Shown: positions 35,099 through 46,325 of the stretch, in pieces
Layout: every line of letters starts with the position of its first letter
Position numbering within the stretch: position 1 is the first letter of the stretch
Assembly: GCA_964035545.1 (NCBI GenBank)
Contig: OZ037772.1
Coordinates: forward strand, 9,998,318 to 10,062,317
Length of the DNA: 64,000 nt
Reading direction: 5' to 3'
Origin: Bugula neritina
Taxonomy: Eukaryota > Bryozoa > Gymnolaemata > Cheilostomatida > Bugulidae
Notes under the pieces: model-generated
Told to the model about the DNA's origin: nothing
Seen by the model: the letters and a program-made list of their open reading frames with translations, nothing else
Databases searched by the model: none
Translations under genes and position numbers: made by a program

Positions 35099-38000
35099 CT
35101 CTCCACAGTTGAGGGGACAATAAGCAACACATTTCATAAGATGAGAGGCTGAGTCTTCCTCAACACCAAAAGAGTTTCCACAGATGTTACACACTGGTGG
35201 TTTATTCTCACACTCATTCAAGTGTTGCTGTAAAATAACAATAATAATGGTTACACTTCAACACATGGCTGTGTAACAGGCGGCTCCAGGACCGAATATG
35301 GCCCTCCCCCCAAAGCATAAGAAAAATTATTATTATACACACATATATATCAGAGAGGAGAAACACCTTTCTGATGCTTTATTTGAACATATGCTACAAA
35401 AAAACGCAGCCAGCAGTAGTTATAGGAATTTCATTGTGCAATAAAACATGAGAGTTTGGAATAAAGTAATTTTCAAAAATACTGATGCTGTGGCCCAAAG
35501 GTCGTCTCCGAGATGGAAAGCCACACTGATCATCTGACGAGGTGTTGATTTACTCGATACGAGTGTGTCATCATCTTATCCGTGTAGAATCTCTCTCACA
35601 CGCTGTTAGCTGCGTATCATATATTACCGTGTGTACTGCTATTATTTGTATATGTGTGTTATATGCTCTCACCACCAGAATATTCTATTTCAGTGGCACT
35701 CGGTCTAAAAAGGTTAGACACCGCTGATTTAGGAAAAAAATAACCTAATACACAGAACCGGCAACTCTCTGAAGAGAATGTGAATTTTTGGAAGCTGTCA
35801 TCAAGTGTTAACTTACTGCCAGTTCTTTGGCCCTCAAGCCAGCCACACCGCACTTGTTGGGACATTCCACAATCCTGAAAGGACAGGACTTGGTGGTGTG
35901 TTCAGCTCTCTCTGAATGTTTGATAACCTCAGCACATTTCTCACAGGGAACCTGTCTTTCTGGACACACTTCCATGTGTCTCTACAAATCATCAGTTCAT
36001 ACAAGTCAGGATATGACATCATAACAGAGAGAACATTAGTTTGGTGTCGGCCATTTTGAGAACATTATTGTATATTTGTGAGTCCTGCTACGGAACAGGA
36101 CAAAGCTACTAAGCGGAGATAGAATAGAATATTATTGTATATTTGTTAGTGCAATTAGAAACAGTACAAATGTGCATAGTATAGACTGCATCCTACCTAA
36201 CAACCATTAAACACTAACATAGCATTTCCACTATACATAGCATGTTTATTCAACCATACAAGTGGCTTTTATCTGTGATAACAGCACTTCACGTATCATT
36301 GATTATTGCCAACTCCATAGTGTAACAAAAAATTTATTGCGTAAATTTTGGGTTTTTCCAAGGGGTAAACCTTTATTTTCACCAACTTTGCAACTAATTA
36401 CTAGAAAATGCTGCCTGCTTCAATAAAAGCCTAGAAAAAACTTGTTTACTGCATGATTCTCTCACGTGAATATGGATAACCACATGCCGAAAAACCAAAA
36501 CGCTGCCATTCCCATCCCAATGACATAATAATAGGTAATGTATATACTGTAATGGTAGAGAAATCTTGTAATCAATTAAACTACTGATTTATTAGCCTGA
36601 ATGTCAATTCTCCATCAGGTGAACAATTAATTATTCTACTGAGACTGTCTGGCATACAGATATGAGCAACAGAAAACTTATTCTATAATTGAGAAGGACA
36701 ATTGTTAGACACGCAGCACGTTAAGTCAAACAATGGCTTTTGAATATCTTCTCGTAACACACCGAACTTTAGTTTGGTCAAAGTCTGTAAACTCAAGCTT
36801 TCCAGCCAAACAAATGGTAGTAGAGGTTTAATACACTAGAAGCTTCCAGAAAATATGATTAAAACTGCTCTCGATCTATTCATTTGACCCAAAATTCCAT
36901 CTCGGGCCAGCAGATTGTTTTGACTGTGTAGTGTGTTACTAAACTAGTCACAGTGATGAATGAGGAAGTGGCTTTCTATAGTAGGCAAGCTTTCAATGGA
37001 GACATATTTGTCGTCATTTTGAAAGTTTTATCAAAAATGTGTAAAGATTTATAGTTTATAATTAGAATGCTGGCATAGTAGGACAATTGGTGATTCTTTA
37101 ATTAAACTCTGAGGTTCTCACAGGAATGGAGCTTGTAAACAGAAGGGAGTATAATATATAAAAAAATCTTCATCAAATGCACGATACACACTCACGCAAG
37201 TTTATAGTCGCTATCCCTGTTGGAAAGGGTTTTTATTAGAACGGGCTAAGGACTTGTTCAAATGAGGCACAGGAGCAATTATGACTGGATACTCTTCCTA
37301 ACATCACCAATGGCCTTTGTCTGGGTTTGAGCCCATGGCTTTGTGTTCACAAAGCAAAGGCTCTAACCCCTAGACCACGGTTACTCCCTATCAAATGCAC
37401 GATAATGTTGAGTTTAAAAGCAACAATATCACTATAATATATAGAGAGTTATCATATAAGGTATATGATACTGCGTAAGAGAATAAATTAGCATTGCAAG
37501 AACCTTATAATCTATTAGAGAATATAATAAACATACCTCCAGAGTTCTAAGAGTCAACTTTGTCGGCGTGTCACACCCGTACGGACAGATTACCAAGAAC
37601 CTGCTAATTTCTCTGTATGCGGCATTGTCTTTCATGGCGATTGAGAAATCTATGACAGCAAAACCTCGTGTACTTAATGGATGGAACACGAGCTAAGATT
37701 TAATGTGTGAAAACCTGACATAGTTACTCCAAACCAACTGTGATTGGAAACAAATTTAAATGATTTTAAAATAAATCAAAGCTAGCAAAACAATAACTGT
37801 TATATAATTACTATCTAAATTACCAGGAAGTCTATTGTACCTACCTATTTTGTAGGGTAATTCAGTTGGAATCTCATCTGCTAGACTGGGCTGTTGAGAA
37901 GTAGAAGGTGGGACAGCGTCATAGGACATCCCATCTTTATTGAAAAAATCATGACCGGATGCTAACCAAAACCTTTTATCTGAGTTGTAATTTCCTTCAT

Positions 38001-38765
38001 TAATGAGTTCTTTCCTGCAGGCCTCGCATCGCTGCAGGTCTTCTGGTCTAAACACATTGTCAGCAAATTTCAACATCAACCCATAATGCTTATGTATATT
38101 CAAACTTATATAAATTAATAAATCTAGAACACACACAGATAAGACGTTGATGTGAGTGCCCTACAATACCTAAAAAACAAGTCAAATTAACAATAAACTA
38201 AAGAATTTAATGAAATTACAACGGAGCAACCGTGGTCTAGGGGTTGCAGCGTTTGCTTAGTAAACACAAATCATGGGTTCGAACTTCGACAAAGGCCATT
38301 AGTGATGTTATGAAGAACATCCAGTCATAATTTCTCCTGTGCCACATCTGAATAATTCCTTAGTCCAATTTAACAAAAACCTTTCTATCAGAGATGGTGA
38401 CTACATATTGTGTGAGTTTATTTAATGGGTTAGCAGTTGAAAACTTACAGAGCTCTGAGTATATCATGACATTCTTTACACACTCTGTGCCCACAATTCA
38501 GCTGCCATGGCTCTCTTACGATCCTGCGATTATTAATCCCACACTCGGACCGAGAACAAAAATATACTCCTTTTTCTTCAAGAAAAGCCTACAATAATAT
38601 TCATACAAATGTTTAGTCATTCAAATGACAAATCACTATGGCAACCATCGAGTATTAGTATCAGATTGACTACTACTAACTCACCTTGTCCTCAAACAAG
38701 TCTACTGGCCAGCCAGAACCATGCCAGGGCTCGATGATGCCACGTCTCGCATTCCCCGATGTCAT
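35099..38765 (-). CDS. TRAF-type gene B: tandem copy of the first six TRAF exons, no MATH domain of its own
   Basis: Six minus-strand exons give 296 codons without a stop: 38765-38685, 38588-38449, 38104-37845, 37649-37537, 35981-35817, 35227-35099. They encode the RING-like region (exon 2 is identical in nucleotide sequence to that of gene A), the CEAC segment and all TRAF zinc fingers. These include the finger RHMEVCPERQVPCEKCAEV that gene A lacks. The last exon ends at a good donor in phase 0. The next exons downstream on this strand are gene A's 33130 exon and then its 31254 exon, also phase 0. So B may be the 5' half of a joint transcription unit, spliced to A exon 7 to give a complete TRAF, rather than a separate gene. 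Exon 3 uses a weak acceptor (ATATAAG, ending 38105). Confidence 0.8.
37190..37389 (-). mobile_element. tRNA-derived SINE copy 6
   Basis: The minus strand reads a head GGAGTAACCGTGGTCTAGGG, a body with GGAAGAGTATCCAGTCATAA and a tail AGCGACTATAAACTTGCGTG. It lies in the long intron of TRAF B, in a stretch whose counterpart in gene A lacks it, so it inserted after the duplication or was lost from A. Confidence 0.88.
38223..38416 (+). mobile_element. tRNA-derived SINE copy 7
   Basis: Head GGAGCAACCGTGGTCTAGGG, B box GGGTTCGAACT, body AAGAACATCCAGTCATAATT and a diverged tail. Gene A's equivalent intron (32689-32810) lacks it. Confidence 0.85.
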
Positions 38766-38997
38766 AACAAGTAGGCTAAAATTAATAAACTAAAACTGTT
38801 AAAACTAAAAACAAACAAAAGGATTTATTACAAAACACAAATAGTAACTATTGCATTAGCAGTATTGAAGTATAATAATCAGCAAATGGTAAATACTAAT
38901 ATAGTAGTAATACAACTCACACTAATAGTATGCTAGTTATATTTATTACTATCAGTCATTACTAAGTAATTTATTCCTAATACTAATATCATACCTA

Positions 38998-40779
38998 CAG
39001 TGCTGTGAAAAAGTTTAAGGACGCTTGCAAAAATTTCTATGTATTTCTATGTATTGTTTAATAGGCATTTCTTGGAAGTTCTAAGTATTTTCCTGCAAGT
39101 TCTATATATCAAAATGAGCCTTAGAATGTGCACTACAATTCCCACCATATAAATTCCTACTGCTGTGATGTTTTTTACCTATTTTCGGGCTAACTATACA
39201 AGCAGCTAGGAAAGCGCAACTCCTGTGTTTTTATGTTTCCAAAGTTTATCGTTTCTGATAATCACAAAAGGCTAAACAGTGAAATTTGACTTTGTACATG
39301 GCATCATGATACCATAAAGTATGACTTTCTTCCACAATTTAAAATCTGTCATTTAGTTGTAAGCTTTTACATGGTGTCCACTTAGGTGCTGCGCATAGAC
39401 AAAATGAGAGCTGTAAATTTTACTTCAAAAGCAAGGTTTGTAATAATTTTTTTGCATAACGAAGGTTATTCAATTAGGAAAATATCTGAAAAGGTTGGCA
39501 AAGCAAGGACAATTGTTTATCAAATTATCAAGAAGTTTATGGAAACTGGCAGTGTAGCAGATCGACCTGAAAGTGGACGACCAAGAATAAGCACACTCGG
39601 AGATGACAAGGTTTTCATTAGGATCAGCAAGAAAGATTGCCATAAAACAAGTCCTGAGTTGGCAAAGAATGATCAGAATCAACAGGAACAACAGCTTCGA
39701 CATCCCTGATAAGGCGAAGACTGCTGAGCCATGGTCTATGTGTCTGCAAAGCAAGAAGGAAGCCTCTACTAACCGAGAAGTAGCGAAAAAACCGGCTACG
39801 GTGGGCCAAGGAGCTTGGTAGTTAGACAGTGAATGATTAGAAAAAAGTAATTATTTCAGATAAATCTACATTTAATGTGAACAATCATGCTGGAAACTGT
39901 GTTGTTAGAAGATATCAGTGTGAGGAATATAACCCCTAATGTATTCTTACAACAATTAAGCACCCTATCCGTGTTATGTTCTGGGGTTGTATAACATCAA
40001 AAGGTGTAGGTCGACTCAGTAATTGCTCTAAAATGATGTTAATGCCCAAAAATATATAGAGAATCTCAATGCTAAACTTCTTCCAATCATAAAAAAACTT
40101 CTTTTTAAATGAAATTAACATATTTGAAGATGACAATGCACCATGCCATTGGGCAAAAACTGTTAAAGAGTGGATGAAAAAACAGAGGGTCTCAACGCTT
40201 AACTGGTCAGCTCAAAGCCGGGACTTGAACCCAATAAGAAATTCATGGTCAAGAATGGCTAAAATAGTCTCTTCACAGAAGCCAACAACTAAGGTGACAC
40301 TCATAGAGCCTGTAATTCATGCATGGCATCATGTGGTGACTGGAAACGAGTTGGAGAAGCTGTACGAGTCGATGCCTCGTCGCTGCCGACTAGTGATTGA
40401 GAATAAAGGCTGGCCCACAAAACATTAATACTAAAATTGAAAGCACTGTGTGTTGCAATGCTACTATAATGTGTAGAACAAATCACATACAATATTTTTC
40501 TATGTTTCAAGTAAAATATTCTGATATCCTACAGTACACACAAATTGTGAGAACATTGAATAATTCCCATATATGCATAGTATCTCATTATTTCACCCAA
40601 ATTTTGAAAGGAAGTGAAAAGAGACACTAATAATTTATATAAATGAGATAAGGAGATCTTAAGGATCATTTTGATAGGTATCATGCCTATGGAAATGCTT
40701 TTGTCATGCCTTAAAATTAGCTTGGAACATTGCTATTATGGAAAACAATGAGGCGTCCTTAAACTTTTTCACAGCACTG
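38998..40779 (+). mobile_element. Tc1/mariner transposon, inactivated
   Basis: The 1782-bp element has terminal inverted repeats CAGTGCTGTGAAAAAGTTTA (continuing AGGACGC) flanked by TA on both sides. Transposase remnants lie on the plus strand. A paired-like helix-turn-helix (39386-39709) has GYSIRKISEKVGKARTIVYQ. A broken catalytic core has an ISDKSTF segment (about 39857), FEDDNAPCHWAK (about 40122) and DLNPIRNSW (about 40216). In Tc1 transposases the last motif is DLNPIEN, so the third catalytic acidic residue is replaced by Arg. Stops and frameshifts separate the pieces. The element sits in the inferred first intron of TRAF B. Confidence 0.92.
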
Positions 40780-42317
40780 TATTTGTATTACGAATAAATT
40801 ACTCAGTAATGAAGACTAATAGCGATAAATAACATTATAAGTAAGTTGAACTTTTGAGGGGTAGTTATTCAAATAATGAAATATTTAATAACAGTTAACA
40901 AAAAAATTACACTCGCAGTGATACGCCATAAACTGTAATGAAGTATAAACTGACAGTTAATACTGAATAACAACATGTCATAATATTTTAACAATTAAGT
41001 GATGATGATATTGGTGATAACTATAATAGTTATTAATATTTCAGTCATCACTCATCAGTGTGACTGTCAATATCAATAACAATATCAATATGAATAAAAA
41101 TACTATAAATGTAAGACTAAGTGTATAACTTTAACTATAAAATCAAATATAAGTATATCCATTCAATTCCATATAAAATTATTATTAACACTTATACTTA
41201 TACCAACAATTAGTCTTAGAGTATCACTAATTGTAAAATTAGATGCGAGTTGAAACACTAGTGTAACTTCACTGTAAGTGTAATGCACCAACAGTAAGAC
41301 TAACTCTAAGTCAGTAAGTGTAACTGTATAACTACAACTACAAGTACAAAACTAAAATTAAAAGTTTATCATTATGTTATCACTATCACCATATCACTAT
41401 CAGTTACTGTTAGAATTATGAATAATTACACAATGTGAATGTCAATTCAATTGCCAATCATGAATCACAATCACAATGCAATTGAATTCAGAATTGGGTA
41501 TTCCAATTTAAAGATAAATCGCTATATAGTTCTAGTACAATCGACAGTCACAATTTGAATTACTGAATTAGTATTACTTTTACATTCCTTTTAATTGGCT
41601 TACTAATATTAATAGTAATACAGTAAATGTAATAGTACACTGGTACTGGTAATGCTAGTAATAGTAATTACTAATAAAGCTCTAAGGAGGTAGGCGCAGT
41701 AATGGAGGAATTGAGAAAAGCCTGCGTTCTAGATTAGTAATACAAATAGTCACCGCTAACCCGGAGTACATGCATTCCCATCAAATAAATTTATTTTCTT
41801 TCAATCAAAATAATATGTATACATAGCGCAGCATTATGTGGACAACAGGCTTTGAACCACGTGACAATGGGGAAAACCCAAATTTCCATGAATCATCGTA
41901 GTAATGTTTGTTGGGCGGCCATGTTGATAATACTAATAGTCGTAATGATGATGATAAAATTCAGTAATATTATTTTGAATTTAGTTCACCTTATTTTTCA
42001 GAAAGTACACTGAAACTGGTAAAATAACTAACAATAATAATTTAAGGCTATTCTAAGAAAGCTAGTAATGTTAACTTCACTAAAAATAGTTTGCTATTTT
42101 TACTAAAACTAAAAGTAAAAGGAAAACTAAAGTTTTACTGTAAAAGTAAAACTTAAACACTTAAACTTAAAGTTAAACAGTTATTGTTAAACTAAAACTT
42201 AAAATTGATGAGTTGATCTTTTTTTAATTTTTATATTATACTTTAAGTTTCTAGTTATAGAGTTATACTTAATCTTATAGTTTAACTTAATGTTATACTT
42301 CCACTTACTTGACTTAC
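40780..42317. other. Inferred first intron of TRAF B, AT-rich
   Basis: No exon or RNA gene is recognisable. Short TAATA/AGTAAT-type low-complexity motifs recur (for example near 41600-41670). Confidence 0.4.
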
Positions 42318-42345
42318 CTGAAGATGCAATCACGTTAGACCACTA
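42318..42345 (-). other. Probable 5' UTR exon and donor site of TRAF B
   Basis: The minus strand reads GTCTAACGTGATTGCATC then TTCAG|GTAAGTC, a strong donor. No start codon precedes the donor in the shared segment, so it would be non-coding and spliced to 38765 region, where TTAATTTTAG precedes the start codon. Support comes from its truncated repeat at 34646. The upstream exon end is unknown. Confidence 0.5.
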
Positions 42346-42525
42346 GATTAGTGTAAGCGACGTGCCTCGCTTGGTGAACAGAATTATTAAATGTAGTTAA
42401 TACTTTTATCACATAGATGCAGTTCTGTTTAGGACTTTGGTGTCAGTACAGGGCCTTATGAGGCCTGTTTGTGAGCAGCATTTGGTGTTATTTTTATATC
42501 ACATATTGTTCTGGGTAGGAAGCTG

Positions 42526-42837
42526 TTATGAGGTGTTAGTCCTGAAAGTGGTGGGCATGCCATTTGACTGAGACTTGGTGGTAACTGATGTAGTGGGCTG
42601 ATCGATGAGGTGTTCATACGATTTTGAGAGTGAAGGATGATATCTCTCTTTGGCCAGGATCCGCATCAAGAGACTAAGTCGTAGGTCTTTGCGCCTGTTT
42701 TGCAGGGGCTTTAATCCAAGCCTAGATCTTGCCTCATCTGAGCTACCCCTGCCTTTAATACCTGCCACAAATCGCACAGCCTGCTCTTGCACTTGCTCGA
42801 TGTCTACTGCAGCCTTCTTGGAGCTAGGGTCCCACAC
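42526..42837 (-). pseudogene. LINE remnant, C-terminal end of a reverse-transcriptase ORF
   Basis: A 103-codon minus-strand frame has a WDPSSKKAAVDIEQVQEQAV start and a LGLKPLQNRRKDLRLSLLMR segment. These resemble the region after the reverse-transcriptase domain in CR1/Jockey-like non-LTR elements (WDP, QRRAARFV, LGW, L..RR...RL). Only the 3' end is present, as expected for 5' truncation during target-primed reverse transcription. Its upstream side joins the U6 sequence almost directly. Confidence 0.7.
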
Positions 42838-42858
42838 AGCAGCAGCAGCATATAAATT

Positions 42859-42907
42859 AAAATATGGAACCCTTCACGAATTTGCATGTCATCCTTGCGC
42901 AGGGGTC

Positions 42908-42947
<40 letters not shown>

Positions 42948-42964
42948 ACCTCCGAAGAGAGTAC
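42859..42964 (-). ncRNA. U6 spliceosomal snRNA gene or retro-copy
   Basis: The 106-nt minus-strand sequence matches U6 almost throughout: CATATACTAAAATTGGAACG, then ATACAGAGAAGATTAGCATG with the ACAGAGA box and AGC triad, then CCCCTGCGCAAGGATGACAT and a 3' TTCCATATTTT. The 5' stem-loop is GTACTCTCTTCGGAGGTAC. It differs from the usual GTGCTTGC...GCAGCAC, but its stem still pairs. Two substitutions in normally invariant positions (CATGACCCC for CATGGCCCC, and ACATGC for ACACGC) and the fusion to a LINE fragment just downstream make a retro-pseudogene as likely as a working gene. Confidence 0.85.
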
Positions 42965-44360
42965 AGTACCACTATCGCATAAATTAAAAAAATGATAACC
43001 ATAATGATAATATTTCAGTATGAATTTTCCTTAAGTATCCTTAGCTAGATTCATCAAAGTAGTCATACTTTTAGTTTTACTTACACTTTGACTCATCAAT
43101 TTTAAATTTAAGTCAACTTGTACATTAGACTTAGTCTAATGTACAAGTTAATAACTTTAAGTTTAATGATTAGACTTAGTTGCAGTACGACTACTAGTTA
43201 ACCTTAAAATTAGGTTTAATGCTCTTACTGTATATAATTAGGTAATGCTAATAGTAATATTAATAGTAATTAGTAATAGTAAATAATAATACTTATACTA
43301 AGATTAACCCTTATCGCCATCACATTTACGATTACTGATTAGTGATGACTAGCCGACTGCATATTGATATTGATATAGAACCAATGAACTCAATAATTAT
43401 TAATATTCTAATAATAATTAATAATAGTTAATAATAATTGATAATTAATAATTATTAATAAATAATAATTAATTATTATTGATAATTAATAATTAATAAT
43501 AGTCTATTCCAGCTCAGTATATAGAACAACCGATTTCATTCACTCATTGCACCACTTCCGGTAACTAATAAAATTGATTTTAACTACAAGTGCAACTGCA
43601 AGTCACCATTAGTCTAAAATATTAATTATTTATTGATTTAATAACTAACTAACTATTCAAATTCTCATCAAAATCTATTCATTTATAATTTATATAATAA
43701 TGTTAAATTTAGAGTTACTCATTTTGACTTACAGTTACACATAGTCATACTGATAATCATAGTCATAGTGATACTGTTACTGCTACGTTTACAGTTAGTG
43801 TTTCTCCTACAGTAATACTATTACTAATAGTAATACTAATACTAATAGACATTCAGTGATTCACATACTCATAGTGATAGTGATAGTAATAATTATAAGT
43901 TATAGTATAAGTAATACTGATAATAACATATTCATAAACATTATTTATTCAAGTAATAAAATTAACTGAATAATATTAATAATTCTTTATTGTAATACTA
44001 ATAGTAATACTAAGAGTTAGAGTAAGTCTATTACTATTACAGTAATACTATTAGTATTACTATTAGTAGTACTAATAATAATACTAAGTCTAGTAATAAT
44101 TATTAATAATCATAATGTATTACTAATTACTATTACTATTGTATTACTATTAGTATTAGTATTAATAATACTGTATAAGTATTACTATTGATAAAATTAA
44201 GTAATAATTTGGCTCTACTCATTACTGCAACTTAAGTGATTTGTTTCAATGTTTGTGATCATCATGATAGTGATTAATAAATATAAATATAATATAAACA
44301 TATTAATTTAATAATCATCATGATCATCATCAACTTGAAGTTTTAAAATATTATAATTAT
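42965..44360. other. Intergenic AT-rich sequence with TAATAC/AGTAAT low complexity
   Basis: No gene is seen. A dense run of AATAATTAATAAT occupies about 43380-43500, and AGTAATACTATTAGTATTAC-type palindromic triplets about 43800-44180. Part may be the U6 upstream region, but no clear proximal sequence element can be named by eye. Confidence 0.45.
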
Positions 44361-45165
44361 TAAAGGTTTCATCCCAGATAGACGCTTCCCAGTTAGACGC
44401 TAGACTAAATTTCCCACTTGGACGCTTCTCAGTTACACGCTATTTTTTATTTTGGTGCAATTACATATAGTAATATTTTTATATAAATGTTGCAGGGATT
44501 GCTATATAGCTATAGCTAATAGCTATAACAGCCAATATAAATTATCTGGGATAATATTCCAATTTTCATGATAATATGTGTATAAAAAAAGCAGTAATGC
44601 ATTAATAATATATTATTTTTAATGAATACTTATTAACAAAATATCTTTTCAAACGACAAGAAGTATAGAAAATGTAAAATCAAGAAGTTAATGCATATCA
44701 AAAGAATTTATTTATGTGCTAAATAGCAAGCGATTGATCCAAGTTTATTTAAATGTACATATATTTCAATAAAATATAAATCAATGAAATCCTCAACCCA
44801 TAACATGAATACCCGTATTAACACCTTCAATGCTATAGTTTGCGATTCGAGCATATACCTGCAGGGTTTCCTGTTGCGCACTGTCCGGGAGCTCCGTTCG
44901 GGGGGGGGGGGCAGGGGAGAGATAGCGGCGGATTTCTGAGCCTGAATAGATCCGAGGGTCCCACAATTACTCTCTCCGAGAGGTCTTGGGACTTAACCCA
45001 ATCAAGATCAAGATCAATAATATTCAAATAAATTGCGCATAGAATATACATGGTACCAAAATAAATAAATAGTGTCTAACTGGGAAGCATCCAAGTGGGA
45101 AGCGTCTAAGTGGGAAATTTAGTCTAGCGTTTAACTGGGAAGCGTCCATCTGGAATGACGCCTTA
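44361..45165. mobile_element. TIR element with internally repeated GACGCTTCCCAGTTA ends
   Basis: Arms 44366-44445 and about 45070-45165 are inverted copies: AAGG, then TTTCAT or CGTCAT, then CCCAGATAGACGCTTCCCAG and TAGACTAAATTTCCCACTT. Each arm holds two to four short GACGCTTCCCAGTTA-like units in tandem. The core (about 44840-45010) is GC-richer than the surroundings and has a G10 run. No transposase or clear target duplication is visible. It is probably a non-autonomous DNA transposon. Confidence 0.7.
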
Positions 45166-46325
45166 TTGAATTATTAATAGTAATAGCATGTTTTAATTTA
45201 TGATAACGCTAACTCTACATCTTACTCTTAGTCTAATTATTGATGCAATTTGAATAATGAATTACACATTATGGTGCCTATATTTTACCAAGAAATTTTA
45301 AGGTCGGATCAATTATTCTGGATGCTAAATTGATGATTACTATTACTATTAGTTCATATTGATATTGTAATTATAAAGATTTAGTTTTGCCACTTTTCTT
45401 TAATTGGAGTCTTTCAAACCATTTCGTTTTATTAGTTTTTAGTAAGAAAACAATCATTATGGTTGCCAGAAATGTGACTATGACTACAAGTACAACGTGG
45501 TGACTGAAGCAGTCACAAAATAGCATTTTTAGTTTCAAATGTCAAAGGGTATTACTCATCTGGTTAGTAGTAAACATTACCAGGCCAGAGGTTTAGAAGA
45601 TATACAAAATACTATTAGTGAGAGTGTTTATGCTGAGATTTAGAAACAAGGCAATTTTATTACCGAGTTTAATGAATTTTCATCAAAATTACTTAATGTT
45701 TTGAAATTAATTTTACACTGATTCAGTGTGAAATTTAATGCTCAATCACTTATAGACAATTTTAAAAGTTTATTTGGAAACTTGGTGTTGCCTTTATTGG
45801 ACATGTCAAATTTCTCTTTTTGCAATTTTATTTACAAAAGGCAGTTTAATGTAATTATATATTTTAAATCACTTGCAGTTGTGTACTATATCTTTTTTGT
45901 CACATGTTTAGCTGTTTTCTAATTCTATTGTAAGTAAATTTTATGAAGATGCTTTCAGTCTTTACATAGACATTACAATGTATTCGTAACCTGAAACAAG
46001 GAAATTATAAAGTTGAAAGAACATTTAAGAGATTGTCACACATTACATCCTCAAAACTAATAGTGTAAATTTGTAGTTTTTTACACAATTTGCTAGATAT
46101 TTAATTAGTTAAACAACTTAAGACTGCACAACTTTCCGCACTATTCAAATTGAAACTAATAAATAACCAATGACATTAAATTTTAAAAAGCTTGTGGGTT
46201 TTAGCCTCCCTGATAAGTTTGATTAATTAGCTACAGTACTTACAGTTTATTTCACAGATCACTTGAAGGGGTCATAAGCAGGATACCAAAGTATATTTGA
46301 GGCTTAAGTTTGAGTTTACAAGACG
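45166..46325. other. Upstream region of TRAF-like gene C
   Basis: No RNA gene or named repeat is seen. The 64-codon frame near 45728 is AT-driven and unsupported. Confidence 0.4.

Noticed and set aside
34658-35221. Long ORF encoding a zinc finger plus YITLYIS repeats
   Set aside because: It is exon B6 reading through a good donor site into the intronic ~24-bp satellite, whose unit happens to stay open.
36061-36200. Possible solo LTR (TAGACTGCATCCTACC resembles the copia LTR end)
   Set aside because: The shared piece is only about 15 bp and no matching start was found.
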